49,693 bases of DNA from assembly GCF_008831285.2 (NCBI RefSeq), contig NW_022204913.1, positions 1 to 49,693 on the forward strand. Direction: 5' to 3'. A program made the position numbers and the translations under genes. The notes under the pieces are model-generated. The model was not told the DNA's origin, made no database searches, and saw only the letters and a list, made by a program, of their open reading frames with translations. Source of the DNA: Nymphaea colorata (lineage: Eukaryota > Streptophyta > Magnoliopsida > Nymphaeales > Nymphaeaceae). How positions within the stretch are numbered: position 1 is the first letter of the stretch; every line of letters begins with the position of its first letter. Shown here one piece after another: positions 10,784 to 21,770 of the stretch.

Positions 10784-11700
10784 TTACTGAGCGCCGAGTG
10801 ATTGCACATCCTGCCCAATGAGCATCTGAGTCCCCTGTAGAAGCATAGACTCTGTAGGTTTTATTCTTAAACCATGATTGATAGTGGCCTTTACATACCT
10901 GTGGATTTTCTTGACCAGCTGGAAATAAAATTGCAATGGTGACTCCATAAACTGAGACACAAAATTAACACTATAAACCAAATCCGGATGTTTGAATGTT
11001 AAGTATTGTAAGCTACCAACCAAGCTCCTGAAAAGGGTGGCATCCTGAAAATGTGATGTGTGTTGATTACAGTAAGGAGATTCTACCATGGGAGTGTTGC
11101 TAGGCTTTCAATCTAGCATGTTAGCACACTGGAGAATCTCCTTGGCATATCTTGTATGGTTGAGAAAGATGCCTGTTTCATTATGTTGTACCTGTATACC
11201 ATGAAAATAATAGATGCTTCCTAAATCTTTCATAGCAAAGGTCAGGCTGATGTCTCAAATAAATTTCTTCAATCTGTTAGGCCTGTCGCCGGTTATGAGT
11301 ATGTCATTGAGATACAAGAGCAACCATATAACTCCATGGTCGCCTTTGTGTATGAACATAGAGGAATCTGTTGGACTACAGAAGAATCCATAGTTCATAT
11401 AGGAAATCACTGAATTTATTAGACCACATCCTAGCAGATTGATGTAGTCCATATATGGCTTTTCTGGGTCCTTGAATCCTAGTGGTTGATCCATATACAC
11501 AGGTTCTTCCAAGTTGCCATGGAGGAATGCATTTTTATCTCAATTTCATGTATCTTCCATTCTCTAGAGAGAGCAACAATAAAGATAATTCTGATTGTTG
11601 TAGGTTTAATAACTGGCGAAAATGTTTCCACAAAATCTATACCAGGAAGTTGGTTGTGAGATCACTTGTTGTTCTATGTGGACGTTTTGTCTTTGCTCTC
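10784..11700 (-). pseudogene. Copia A reverse transcriptase
   Basis: RVT_2-type polymerase in pieces. Visible blocks are EEPVYMDQPLGF, then the YGLKQ region replaced by unrelated residues, SPTDSSMFI, and the catalytic box as YLND instead of YVDD (near 11312), followed by ILITGD. Further on come a YFHGIQV-like block, SLVGSLQYLTFKHPDLVYSV, and a ...HRYVKATINHGL segment. The loss of one catalytic Asp and several stops make it inactive. Confidence 0.85.
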
Positions 11701-11821
11701 CATTAAGTGGGCTTTTACTTGCCTTTTCATCAATAGGAAACCATGCTTCATTTTCAACTTCAGAAATTAGAGTTCTCGCATCATCTATATTTTTAAAAGG
11801 GAATTTATTCTCATCAAAAAT

Positions 11822-12345
11822 ACGGTGCCTAGAAATATATACATGCCCCGTTTTTTACATGTAGGCACCTGTAACCGTTATGCATTGCACTATAGCCCAA
11901 GAAAACGCATGACAATGATCTTGGATTGAGTTTATACTGGGCGTAATCTCCTAGATATGGAAAACATAAACATCCAAAAGTTCTCATAAAACTATAGTCA
12001 GGCTTAGTTTTAAATAAATTTTCATATGGAGAGGTCATATTCAACCTAGGTGAAGGAACTCTATTATGAACCCAAACTACGGTATTGGATGCCTCCACCC
12101 AATATTTAGGCAGCAAACCATCATAGAACATCATAGCTAACCCAAGTTCTGTAACAACCCTATGTTTTCTCTCTACCTGTCCATTTTGTTGTCACATGTA
12201 TGGACAAGACATCATATGTTGAATTCCATTTTCTTGAAAAATTTTCCTCATTCTGAAATTATCAAATTCCGTTCCACCATCTTAGTGAAACGTTTTGATC
12301 ATTCTACTAAACTAATTCTTTACAAATATAATGAATCTTTCAAAA
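11822..12345 (-). pseudogene. Copia A integrase, N-terminal half missing
   Basis: Begins within the rve core at SWLFSLKE, continues with the second catalytic Asp block DGGTEFDN (near 12275) and the Glu block QNGQVERKHR (near 12178), then AMMFYDGLLPKYWVEA and a long open piece with TFGCLCFPYLGDYAQYKLNP and VFLGYSAMHNGYRC. The HHCC domain and the first catalytic Asp are absent because of the internal deletion. The downstream GKxxx linker is decayed. Confidence 0.85.
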
Positions 12346-12394
12346 CAGTGCACAAAATTTCTTTTAAAGAGAAAAGCCAACTGAGTTTAGAACA

Positions 12395-13283
12395 AATCTG
12401 ACAAGTAATACCTTTTTCTTTGTTTGTTGTAGCTTTGCCTTTGTTGTCCAAAGCTTTTTGTTGAGCACCTATTTGGTTTGATGATGCTTGGTTCAGGTTC
12501 CCATGTTTTTCTTGTTGTCCTCAGTTGTACGGGTAAAACCCCTTGGATGGGAAGAGAATGTTGGTTGTCCTCTTCCTCTATGATTGCTATTGAATCCAGA
12601 TCTTTGAGTGTAGAGATCTTTGAGTGTAGAAAACATATTGATGTTGAGTGTTTTCTTCTTGTTCATTGAGCTGCTTCATTGTTTCATGACATTGGAGCAG
12701 TGGGATGACCTCCTTATAAGATGGAATTGGGGGCTTCAACATGGATGTGAAGAAGGATTCATATTCTGGTCCCAATCCATTCAAAAGAAGGAAAACCTTG
12801 GTGTGATCATTCACCGGTTTTCCAATCACCTGAAGTTCATCGCATGTGGTTTTGAAGATTCAGATGTAATCCGCCATATTCATATTTTTCTTTTTATGCA
12901 TCTACAACTTTTAGAGCAAGCAACATTAGCTTTCTTGGTAATCCACACTTGTTGTGCTATTTCCAATCCAACGACCGAGCCTGGAACATCCTCTAAGACC
13001 GTACCTCTGATCCATCCACATAGGAGTCGATCTGACATTTCCATTGCAGGTAGTCTAGATTGATTTGTTGCTTGCTACCAGTAATGATGAATTGATCTGG
13101 TGCAGTGATTTTACCACTGATGAACCCTCGCAAGTGTTGACTTTCAATAAGGCAAAGTACTTGTGTTTTCCATAGGAGGAAGTTTGTTTGAGAAAGCTTT
13201 ATGGAAACGAAATTATCTACATTCAATGTAGATGGGTAAGGAAACTTCTGGTTTGAGGTGATGTGAGCAATGGAAGAAGCCAT
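12395..13283 (-). pseudogene. Copia A gag
   Basis: Starts at an ATG shortly after the primer site (13283). The N-terminus has the plant copia gag pattern FVSIKLSQTNFLLWKTQVL and LRGFISGKI. After a frame break the UBN2/Retrotran_gag domain continues as IGKPVNDHTKVFLLLNGLGP and PSYKEVIPLLQCHE (12829-12740). The zinc knuckle is reduced to ITCQIC (near 12410), where the sequence switches directly into integrase. Gag normally forms the cytoplasmic particle. Confidence 0.85.
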
Positions 13284-13302
13284 GGGTGGGACCTTTCTTT
13301 AC

Positions 13303-13314
13303 AATTGCTCTGAT
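13303..13314 (-). promoter_or_regulatory. Primer-binding site of copia A
   Basis: On the minus strand this is TGGTATCAGAGC, a perfect match to the usual initiator tRNA-Met site. About 20 bases separate it from the gag ATG. The LTR end just before it is eroded (TTTA rather than CA). Confidence 0.9.
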
Positions 13315-13316
13315 AC

Positions 13317-13842
13317 CATAAAGAGAAAAATGAAGATTGGAAGAAAACTTCTCGTTTTTCATGATTTTTCATTGTTATGTGCATGTCCTTTGATACACCG
13401 AGCAGGGATTTTACAGTTACACGTTATATGATAAAGGAGATCCCATGATCAGCACCTTTTTCTCACAACACTTCTCGCCGGGTGGTTCTTGAACTGATCA
13501 GCACTTCTTTCTCACGTCTGCATGATCAGCACTTTCTAGAAACTTCTTCCTCACACACTCAGCATAGTGGATCATCATAGTGGGTGGTTCAGCCATCACT
13601 TCTTTCTCACACGCATAGTGGGTGGTTCTTCTTTCTCACACGATCACCATATGGCATGGCTTTCTCACACGATCAGCCGGCCACCACTACTCACATGATC
13701 TGCATAGTCAGAGGTCTAGAAACATCTACAATGTTAATACATACTTACATGCATCATTAACCAATGGGGTTGGTAGGATGACATATTCACAAAGGACCCT
13801 TACAGAGCAGACTTGTGGAGGAAGCAAGATGATTACTACAGG
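13317..13842 (-). mobile_element. 5' LTR of copia A with internal subrepeats
   Basis: Lies directly upstream of the primer site on the minus strand. The outer limit is uncertain; TGTAGTAATC at 13842 is the best TG start I can see. Between 13440 and 13705 the plus strand repeats ATGATCAGCAC, TTCTTTCTCACACG and AGTGGGTGGTTC in varying order, a typical U3 subrepeat pattern. No second LTR copy was found. Confidence 0.55.
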
Positions 13843-14399
13843 GAAATGATAAATCAACTTGAAGATAATGGAAGGTAGAAGAATAAGTTGGTTTATTATG
13901 TCTACATGCTTAAATTATTTATCGAATAGATAAATTGTTTTTAATTGAATGAACCACCTTAAGTAAAGGAGGAGGCTGAATCTATCGGGGATATGGATTC
14001 CTGAACATAGTTGTATTACTAATAACAGGAAACTTGGTTCTTAATATGATATTTGAAGAGTCATCACCGATTCTCGTGAAAGAGTTGAGAAGAATCAAGA
14101 GGCATTGAGTCTAGCAACACTAATTTTCTTTTGAATATTTTATTGCATTACAATATAGAGTCAATAATTATAAAAGAAAAATTAAAATGGAATTAAAATT
14201 ACATGTGCCTTTCAAGTTTCTCTCCTTTTCATGAATTACACGAATGTTGAGAACCAGGTTTGTGCTATTTGTATGTGATTCTTTTTCAATACATGATAAA
14301 GTAGGTAATCTAGTTAAGGTCTTTTCTCTTGTGAGCTCTCCAGTTCCATCCTTGTAAATGCCTTGCATGCAACTTGCTCTTGATTGTGAAACATGAACT

Positions 14400-14550
14400 T
14401 GTACTGGTTCATCTCTGTCAGCCTATTGCAAGGTTTTAAGGTCAAGCTACTTATATTGATCTTGCCATGAAAGAAATTAAAGATGTGAAGGATGAATTGG
14501 TAAGAAGATGGACTTCTTTATTTTATAATGGACGTATCATAGGTGAAGAG
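14400..14550 (+). pseudogene. Clp protease (ClpP/ClpR) family fragment, histidine-loop region
   Basis: Translation gives VHLCQPIARF, a stop, then GQATYIDLAMKEIKDVKDEL and ...VRR. This fits the ClpP/ClpR segment 'IHQP...GQATDIxIxAKEI' followed by the long helix. The family forms the proteolytic core of a plastid or mitochondrial protease. A stop codon sits inside the motif. A splice-donor-like GAGGTACAAAACC follows at about 14548. Copy 2 (near 42270-42365) retains the same region with more damage. Which Clp subunit is involved cannot be told. Confidence 0.5.
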
Positions 14551-14884
14551 GTACAAAACCCTTTTATGATGTCAGTTTTCCCCTTCTTCTGTTCTGTCTT
14601 AGTTATATATTATATAGTAGTGCAGAACCACTTCTTTATGTCCCTCCTCTTCTATCTAATTTTTTAATCCTTATAGTGGATTTTTTTTTTTGTTTCTTGA
14701 TCTAGTTTCAATAAATTGGGGAAAATTTTATAACTTTTGAGTAAAAAAATCCAAAAATTTAACTACTTTCATGGTCAAAGTGGTAATCTAGTGAACCCAC
14801 TTTAAGTTGTCAGCCTATAGTAAGGTTCAACTTTTAATTACATAACCAAGTTTAACTTTTTATATAGGAGACTCTAGAAATACT

Positions 14885-15034
14885 CACCAGAAACCTTGAA
14901 ATTTTGTTGCAAGGTCACTCTTTATGGAAGACATATAGGTAAATCTTGAGAGAAGATTGAGGAGGATATAAGGCATCGAAACTATTTCAGCCCAACGAGG
15001 CAGTTGAATATGGAATCATAGGCATGGTATGAGT
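14885..15034 (+). pseudogene. Clp protease family fragment, C-terminal exon
   Basis: Translation gives EKIEEDIRHRNYFSP and, after a one-base shift, EAVEYGIIGMV followed by a stop. The Clp C-terminal signature is 'xExDxxRxxYxSPxEAVEYGIID', so the fit is good apart from the frameshift and the D to G change. It lies about 340 bp downstream of the preceding piece, as an intron would place it. This exon is missing from copy 2 of repeat Z. Confidence 0.55.
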
Positions 15035-15434
15035 TGATGACTTTATTTCTTGTAGAGAAATACCAACTGAAAGGAAAACCCTTATTCAATTTTGTAGGGG
15101 TACTCTGAAATGAAAGAGGGAGAGAGGATTGCAGTGTTGTTGCTAATCTAAGAAAACCCAACTTATATGAAGAACTTGAATTTTCTTAGTTAACTGTAAT
15201 CGCTTTTAACTAATAAATGGATGGCATGTTATGATAGAAATCTTTTCATTCTTGCTAAGAAATGTCAAAGTTGAATTCTCTTTATTAATTTTAATCATTT
15301 TGACTTTGTAGTTTAATAACATAGTATGGTACAATAATATCTAACGGTCTTGATTTGTATTTGCTTCCAACTTCTACAGTTCATAGCATGATGGCCTAAT
15401 TTGAGTGTCATTACATATTGATGTAGCAATTAAA

Positions 15435-15600
15435 GAAGTTCTGTTTTTGGGAGTACAAATATTTATGTGTTCCCGGTGATGGAAAATACATAGTAAAATT
15501 CATGCACCATTTGCTTGAAGAAGCTCGACACCACAAGGTCAACAATGATCGGAAAATGGACAGCTCTAATTTGTTGTTATGGTGCTCATACATTTTTCTG
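15435..15600 (+). other. Possible exon-like open stretch
   Basis: A plus-strand reading, EYKYLCVPGDGKYIVKFMHH followed by LLEEARHHK, has a protein-like composition, and its first half is kept in copy 2 of repeat Z (42640-42715). I do not recognise it. It may be a further piece of the gene that supplied the Clp fragments, or another captured exon. Confidence 0.25.
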
Positions 15601-16830
15601 CTGAGCTTTCTTCCATTTCACTGCCCATGAAAAAAAATATATTGTGGATGTTCTCATATCCCCAATCTTAGCCTTTCCACTTTTTTTTTTCAGTTACCAC
15701 TTTGTTAGTCTTGTAAATTGTATTCGATGCTTTTTAAATATGACTACTCAGCCAAATCTCTACCAAATTTCATCACATACACTAGTATTGAACTCTTTAC
15801 ATTCATCAAGATCTTTGGTGTGTTTATTTATTCCAAGTTAATGATTAATCAGTATTGGTCTCCAATTTGGGTCTCCTATATCTACAGTTGCATTCTGTGT
15901 CAAAAACCACTATTGCTTGTTGTATATTTTACCTTTTTCAAACTGTAACATGCATGCGCTTGAGATTTTGAGTGGCTTTTCTTCTTTGATCCACAAAGTG
16001 TTCATGTGAAGAGGGGAGTTTCTAGTGTATATTTTTTTCTCTGTGGCTTTTGTAGCTTTTATATGTGCTGCGGTCGTCCAGCCAGACTTAACAGATGGAA
16101 AAGGGGTTTCCTCAAACCATCGGCCGGATTCATCAGACAAAAAGGGTGTTTCCAGTGACGCCCTCCATTTATAGCTGTCTGTTGCTGCAAGCATGCACCT
16201 AACCTATGCAAATAAGTCAGATAAATTTAAGAGACAAAAAGGGGATTTTGCAAAGGGGTGCTTTTCCTTGTCAAATGAAAATGATGTTTTGCCATCGTGA
16301 ATCAGTTTATCAATGAAAACGATGCTGTATTTAGATCGATCAGTAGCTTTTTGCTGCCTTTTGCCATTGAGTAGATGAGTCATTTAGTAAAAAATGGTTG
16401 TGAAACAAAAGAACTGAATGCACAATATCTATTTAGATGTGAAGGACACTATCTTGTTTTTGTCATGATCAATGGCTAGGAGGCAGAAGGTTTATGGAAA
16501 TGGTCGTATAGGATTTGTTTTCAGTCCCATCAAACACCTAAGGAAGTAGTAGTTGTGTTTTATTTGTGTACCCTGCATCAAACACAACATGAAATTGGAA
16601 TAGGTAGAAAAAAGATTCCCTTCCACTGTATTCCAAAAGCCTTTGTTCAGTGGTCAATGCAGCAAATTTTGTATTATCCAACGTTGACGTTTGGAATATT
16701 AATACTCAAATAGTTTGCTGTACCCAGCATTAATAAACATGCTGGGGGGGGGGGTGCTTCTATTAGCGTTATTAGACCTGCTGCCAATGAAGAACACTTT
16801 GAAGCATGAACTTCTAGATGACATATACGC
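15600..16830. other. No gene seen
   Basis: AT-rich sequence. An open frame on the minus strand at 15910-16194 has no recognisable motif. A run of eleven G bases lies at 16744-16754. Confidence 0.45.
16744..16754. repeat. G11 homopolymer
   Basis: Eleven consecutive G in an otherwise AT-rich region. The length may be unreliable in assemblies. Confidence 0.9.
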
Positions 16831-16967
16831 AGAAGGAAAGAAACAAGGGCGGCAAGTGTGATATAGCTCACATCTTTGAAGGTATGCTTCATGCAAATTA
16901 CCTCATATGTCCGCAATGCTGTTTCTACCTATATATATATTATGGCCCAAGTGAAAGGTAGGCGGTC

Positions 16968-17159
16968 ATGAGTATGTGTCAATCCCTTCGTCTTGAACCT
17001 TGGAGGCAAAAGAGGGAAGAAGCCGTGGCTGCCTGCACCTCTAAGGCCTCGTTACTGAGACGGCCAGCTTCTGTTAGTTGTTTCTCTATCTTACGGTCTG
17101 AAGGCAGGGGCAGAGGCAGGTGTAGGACTCTTTGGTGCATATTTATATTTATGGAATAA
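16968..17159 (+). CDS. Short open frame kept in both X copies, doubtful
   Basis: Sixty-three codons starting MSMCQSLR and ending CIFIFME. A TATATATATATT tract lies 30-40 bp upstream. Copy 2 (25739-25936) stays open with a six-base in-frame expansion in the arginine-glycine stretch. Most differences between the two copies change the amino acid, which argues against selection on the protein. No homologue recognised. It may be an accidental frame. Confidence 0.2.
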   Translation: MSMCQSLRLEPWRQKREEAVAACTSKASLLRRPASVSCFSILRSEGRGRGRCRTLWCIFIFME

Positions 17160-17875
17160 TTATATAGTGTTTTGTTTGGTTCAAAATTTAAAGTATTACT
17201 ACCCTTCAGCGAAGGACCTTTTGGAAATTAAAGAAAAAAGTTCTTACAACCATTAATTGTATTGGGCATAATTGTATTGGGTACGGTTATGTCATTCACA
17301 AAAGAAAAATAAGCCAGCGCAGTCACAGTCTTCCAAATGAAATAGAAATGTATATTGCTTCCTTCTAATTAATGCTTTACTTTATCATTGTTGCCATTTT
17401 CTTTTAGCTAATTATCTCCTTTCTTTCAGTCCAGTTGTACAAACAACCACAGAATCACGGTCTTTCACTTGTTAAAGGTCGTTAATGTCATGTTGTATTT
17501 TGGTCCTAAAATGTTCGTTCTTTCTTGTTTTGTAATTACTTTGTTTAGAAGAGTACTCTAATCTATTAAAGAAGACAACTGATAAGAAAATTATGTTCGT
17601 CTAATTCATCGTAATTGAAAATATATGAATCCATACTGCCTATATGTGAGTAGAGAGAGAAATAAGGTTTGATGATGTATATATTGAATTAAGTAGGACC
17701 ACAATAGCAGCCTGGGCCTGCTCGACCTGCCTGTTTTTTTCTTTTTTTCTACCAGGCTAGCCCTTGGGGTTGATAGCGGAATAAACTCTACAATATACAA
17801 TGACTTTCTTTTGGCATAAGCAAATCATTCACATCGAAACCACCCCCACACATTTTTAAATTGCAACGTTCTCAG

Positions 17876-17887
17876 GGAGAGAGAGAG

Positions 17888-17950
<63 letters not shown>
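17876..17950. repeat. (GA)n(GT)n(GA)n microsatellite
   Basis: Compound dinucleotide tract. The corresponding place in X copy 2 (27213-27244) is only GA with a single GT, so the GT part expanded in copy 1 or shrank in copy 2. Confidence 0.9.
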
Positions 17951-17954
<4 letters not shown>

Positions 17955-18039
17955 AAAATTAACATAACATTAACATAAGTCCAACAAAAAGTTGAATCTG
18001 AATAAGTGATTACATCTAAAGATTAGCTCTTAATTTTTG

Positions 18040-18590
18040 TAAGAAGTTGGAGGTACCACCATTTCCCCATAGGTTACTGGAAATTAACTATACATCATAC
18101 AAAATAGAGGATGTCATGCGCTAAACTAAGAGAGTCTCATTCCTATAAATAATATCGTTTCTAGAGTTCCAAATGCCTCATATGTAAACAGTCGTTCTCC
18201 AAATGGTACACCATTTCTTTTTGTTTCTCACTCTAACTGGTCCATGGATCAGGTTCCGCATTGTAGATATGTTTGTGACTTCAATATGAGGCATAGACCA
18301 GGTAAGCGCATAAAGATCTTGAGACACTCGACAAAACCACATCAGGTGAGTGGTAGACCTCGGCACAATAACATAAAGTTCACTTGCTCGCAAGGTGAAA
18401 ACCACATCTTGTGACATTATTTTGAGTCTAAATGTGGTCCAATAGAATAAACCATGCAAGAATTTTGGATCGCCGAGTAGGACCCCCAGCCGAAAGGAGG
18501 TTATGAGGAAACCAATTGACACCAGTTGGTTGAAGCAAGCTATATGCACGATTTACATAGAAACACCCTTCGCCATCTCGTGCCCATGAA
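18040..18590 (-). pseudogene. LINE C-terminal zf-RVT fragment (in X copy 1)
   Basis: Minus-strand reading gives the plant LINE ORF2 tail: PKFLHGLFYWTTFRLKI (frame-shifted from KILAWFILLDHI in copy 2), then THLMWFCRVSQDLYALTWSM, which corresponds to the HLFxxCxxxxxxW part of zf-RVT, and further down a WNSRNDIIYRNE-like stretch. Several frame changes. It was present before X was duplicated because copy 2 has the same fragment. Its strand is opposite to the other LINE remnants. Confidence 0.6.
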
Positions 18591-19929
18591 AAAAAAATGC
18601 TCTATGAAATAAATCCATCTTGGAAGGGTGAGAGGGGGAGATAGTCAAGTCTTTTGAAAAATAAACCTATATCCGAAAGTATGACTATAATTATACCTGC
18701 ATTCACATCGAAGCCACCCTGAATTTTTCAGTGGTTCTTCATGCATTTTTTAATGGTTGTTCACTGAACACATCTGCGTACCATTTGCAAACCCTTGGCA
18801 TGGTGTCTTGTGTTAGGACTTAACATATGATGTGTTCTGAAAGTGATCAAACGTTTGTAATTTAATTTCGATTGTTTAGTTGTCTCGGCAACACACATGC
18901 ATTTAATTAGTCAGGTTTTAGAAATAATTGCTCAAAACTCTGGTTTCGATCAGATGGTTTTGTATATCTATTGGTTGAACTTTTTTTTTGTCCCATGGCA
19001 TACTCCATCCGCCGACTTTTCTCCCACGTACCAAGTCAAAAAACTTTAACATATAATTTTTTTGTGTTTGGATCGTTTTCCAAGAGTGTCCTATTAATTT
19101 CCTCCCTCATAGGATTAATATTTCATATCCACAAGAATGCATGCCTAGGTTGTTTTGGTGGCAAAACTCATTTTTGGAGGTAAAAAACGATTCTCCCTTC
19201 TAAGACACTGTTTTGTAAGAGTTTGGATGATAAGAAGTGCAAGTTTTATGAAAAAATAATTTTTGTAAGAAAATATTTTACCCAAATTAATTTAAAATAG
19301 AAAACTGTTTTGATTCTATATCCAAACATACAAATCTGTTTTGCAAAACTAATTAAAAAATAAGTTTTAAAAAACTACTTTTGATAAAACGTTTTTTTGT
19401 GGTGGACCGTTAAAACGCTAGCACATCTTAGACTGAATGTGCTGAAATATTTCCACAGTCTTTCACAAAATTATATAAAGTGGCCCGATTCTTGGGAAAA
19501 TAGTAAATCACTAGTCGACTCTTAAAGATCAAGAAGCGTGCACTCAACTTTTGGGATAAATCTCAATGTGTTGCTTCGGCATGGAAGTCACTAAAATTAT
19601 AGGGAATAATTTACACAGTTGCCCTTTTATTGAAAATTATCCATTTTATTTTTCTCTTCCTTTGCAGATAATTTAGATTGAGATGAGTAATTTTGTAAAT
19701 TATCCCTTTATTTTAATGGCTGCTGCCGCCGCTGCAGCTTCTTAAACCCATTGATACATAAGTCACTGATTTTCCATAAGGGGGAAACACTGTTAAGCGG
19801 GTGAAAATTTATTTTTGTGTACGGAAATCCCACGGTGCATCAAACGCAGGAAATTTTCATCCGATAAAAGTTTACGATTGAGGTAAATTTAACGCGGAAA
19901 ACCACGGATTATTTTGAGAGCCATTAGGC

Positions 19930-20057
19930 TCTCTCGTCTCTCTTTCTCGCCCCTTCCTCTCTGCGAAGCGGTCGCCTCTGTCCCTCTTTCTCGCCCCTTC
20001 CTCTCTGCGAAGCCGCCGTCTCTCGTCTCTCTTTCTCACCCCTTCCTCTCTGCGAAG
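19930..20057. repeat. Three CT-rich tandem units of about 40-57 bp
   Basis: The core TCTTTCTCGCCCCTTCCTCT followed by CTGCGAAGC occurs three times (near 19942, 19986 and 20029), the third with CTCACCCC. Related GTCGAAGCCCTCTTCC phrases follow to about 20160. Long arginine-rich frames on the minus strand here are produced by the repeat. Confidence 0.8.
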
Positions 20058-20239
20058 CCATCTTCCTCCCTGTGTTGAAGCCGGCAATTGGCCTCTCTGT
20101 CGAAGCCCTCTTCCCCTTTGTCGATTTGCCTCTTCTGCCCTCTGTCGAAGCCCTCTTCCTCATTGTGTGGAAGCCGGATAAGGTGGCCTTGCTTCTTCCC
20201 CCTCTCCCTCTGTTTCTGCTAGAGGGTGCCCTAATCCCT

Positions 20240-20297
20240 TTCTCTTCTCTCTCTATGCAGGGGTGGCTGAAAGAAGCTTGCATCTCTCCAGGTGAGT
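20240..20297 (+). other. Exon-like segment with consensus splice sites
   Basis: A pyrimidine tract ending CTCTCTATGCAG is followed by 31 bases and then GTGAGTCAAC, so both a good acceptor and a good donor are present. A CT-rich region upstream resembles a plant 5' untranslated region. No protein can be assigned. A downstream stretch (20509-20733) opens with MFRVKRVSAAESIVAGPYGP and also has several CAG acceptor-like sites. Confidence 0.3.
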
Positions 20298-21418
20298 CAA
20301 CAAACCTGAATGTGTTCTTCAAACTGACAGCATGTGCAAGTTTTTTGAATCCATGAAAACCTGCAATAATGACTAATTTGTTCTCAAGAAGCGTCTGATT
20401 ACCTTCAGGTTTCTTGATTGTTGGGTGCTTTCATCGGTCCTTGAGTGTTTAGAGTCTGTAACTGCTAGTCTGGTGAATCAAAGCTGAAACTGTACACCAA
20501 TCATTTGCTTGGTGGTTGAGATGTTTAGAGTGAAAAGAGTCTCTGCTGCAGAAAGTATTGTTGCAGGACCATATGGCCCATATTTTGCAGTGTTCGCATT
20601 ACTTAAGTCGATTGGTAGACTCCATCGGGAGAGCACACAAAGAAATACTATTGAAATGTTGAAATTGGAGATTGTTACTTATGCTTGTTGTTTCCATGTT
20701 CCAGAAAAGAAAGCTGGAATAGAAGTTGTGTAAACTTGGACTCTTTGAAATTGTAGGCAAGTGATTTTATCTGAATCTTGGGGGCGCCAACATTATCCTT
20801 GAAATTAGTATACATTTTGAATGATGTGCTTTCGTCTTTATTATAGTATTTGTGAACTGTTCCTGTCATCTTAGATAGCTCTTAGCTCGATACTCTTCAA
20901 GGTTCAGTATGCTTTCGGGGTAGTGAGTTTCATGGTTCCAGAGGATTTCACTTTAAGACAAATACAGCACGTTGCTTTGACCAGAAAGATCGGTATTGTT
21001 TCAATTCTCATACTCTTTTGAGTGACCAAAGATTCCTTTTTACAGTAGTGGCCACTGTGGGTGCTTCGAATTATTCAAGAGAAATTGACTTCTCTTTAGC
21101 ATGTGTTCTAAACAATTTAAGACACTATATTTCTACATAATGTCATCCAATGTTTTTGATTAATGTCACTACTAGATAATTTTGTTGTTATGTTTGTGTT
21201 ATTTACTCTGCAAAAAACTACATTGTGCATCAAACAGTTAATTTTACCCTGCAAAAAACTTCCCTGCAAACAAACAGGGCCTCAAATCAGAAGAGGGTTA
21301 AATTTCATCCTGTATTTTTTTCCAGAAAAATTTACCGTGGTAAATTTACCATGTTAAATTCTTCCTTGCAATCAAACGCAGCCTTACAGTGTAATCCTTT
21401 GCAGCTTTAGTAGTTTTC

Positions 21419-21583
21419 ATGGAAATCGGATTGAAGAACACTTTCGAGGACTCGCCAGCCCGATCAGTGAGTCTTGAAGGGTCAGCTCAACTGCACAGCC
21501 TCACTTTGGTGAGTGGGGAGGTTAGTGTAACAGAGAACCTTACATCCGATGCAAACAATCAGTCGAAGGAGCAGAGCTTGTGA
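21419..21583 (+). pseudogene. Fifty-four-codon open frame, broken in X copy 2
   Basis: From ATG at 21419 the frame reads MEIGLKNTFEDSPARSVSLE and continues, polar, to SKEQSL before a TGA. In X copy 2 (from 29215) a four-base duplication (GTCA) after the 18th codon shifts the frame into an early stop. Composition looks protein-like but I recognise no domain. It is the last part of block X, so the end of the frame lies at the junction with module Y. Confidence 0.3.
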
Positions 21584-21770
21584 TGATCTATGCTGCCAAT
21601 TGACGGTGAAAATAACACGTCACAAATGGCTCTGTAACGTCATCTGAGATCTTCATCTCCCATATTTCTCGTCACCATTTTCTATTTCCTTGTCGGCATT
21701 TAATTCCTCAAGCTTCCGGAGACCCGTGGGGTTCATCGTCCTATTAGCCTTTCGTGGGGAGGCTAATTAT

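Larger units (their letters stand above)
10350..13842 (-). mobile_element. Copia element A, internally deleted, 3' LTR missing
   Basis: Minus-strand Ty1/copia remnant. Order from its 5' end: LTR (about 13842-13317), primer site (13314-13303), gag, a direct jump from the gag zinc knuckle into the middle of integrase, reverse transcriptase and RNase H ending near 10355. Protease, the GAG-pre-integrase domain and the first half of integrase are absent. No polypurine tract or 3' LTR is visible left of 10355. All genes carry stops or frame changes. Confidence 0.85.
13858..15545 (+). repeat. Dispersed repeat Z, copy 1
   Basis: Matches 41798-42715 in the same orientation. Landmarks are GAAGATAATGGAAGGTA, TGTCTACATGCTTAAAT, AAGAGGCATTGAG, CATGATAAAGTAGGTAATCT, AAGGATGAATTGGTAAGAA and TTCCCGGTGATGGAAAATAC. 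Copy 2 lacks about 700 bp of the middle (roughly 14620-15320 here). Z carries Clp-protease-like pieces, so it is a duplicated host-gene remnant. Confidence 0.8.
19778..21387. mobile_element. Copy-1-specific insertion in block X, possible gene-carrying element
   Basis: Absent from X copy 2, where 130 bp of other sequence sits at the same place. Both ends contain the word ATCAAACGCAG (near 19838 and 21371), in the same orientation, and the right part contains AAACAAACAGGGCCTC, resembling termini of DNA transposons. Clear inverted ends and target duplications were not found. Inside are a CT-rich tandem repeat, a spliced-leader-like stretch and short open frames without known motifs. It could be a Pack-type element that captured part of a gene. 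Confidence 0.4.
16831..21577 (+). repeat. Segmental block X, copy 1
   Basis: Direct repeat of 25599-29376, starting at AGAAGGAAAGAAACAAGGGC in both and ending at GTCGAAGGAG-GAGC. The copies align over nearly all their length by eye, with scattered substitutions. Copy-specific differences: copy 1 carries an extra 1.6 kb at 19778-21387 and a GT expansion near 17891. It lacks about 570 bp found in copy 2 at 26030-26597. Module Y begins immediately after this block. Confidence 0.85.

Noticed and set aside
16674-16916. Minus-strand frames over the G11 run
   Set aside because: Two frames share the same bases and neither has a motif. The proline run comes from the homopolymer.
19872-20356. Long arginine-rich minus-strand frames and an overlapping plus-strand frame
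   Set aside because: They arise from the CT-rich tandem repeat, and low-complexity codons explain the length.
20509-20733. Candidate protein coding frame MFRVKRVSAAES...
   Set aside because: Could be exonic, but there is no recognisable family and no clear gene model. Mentioned only with the insertion.
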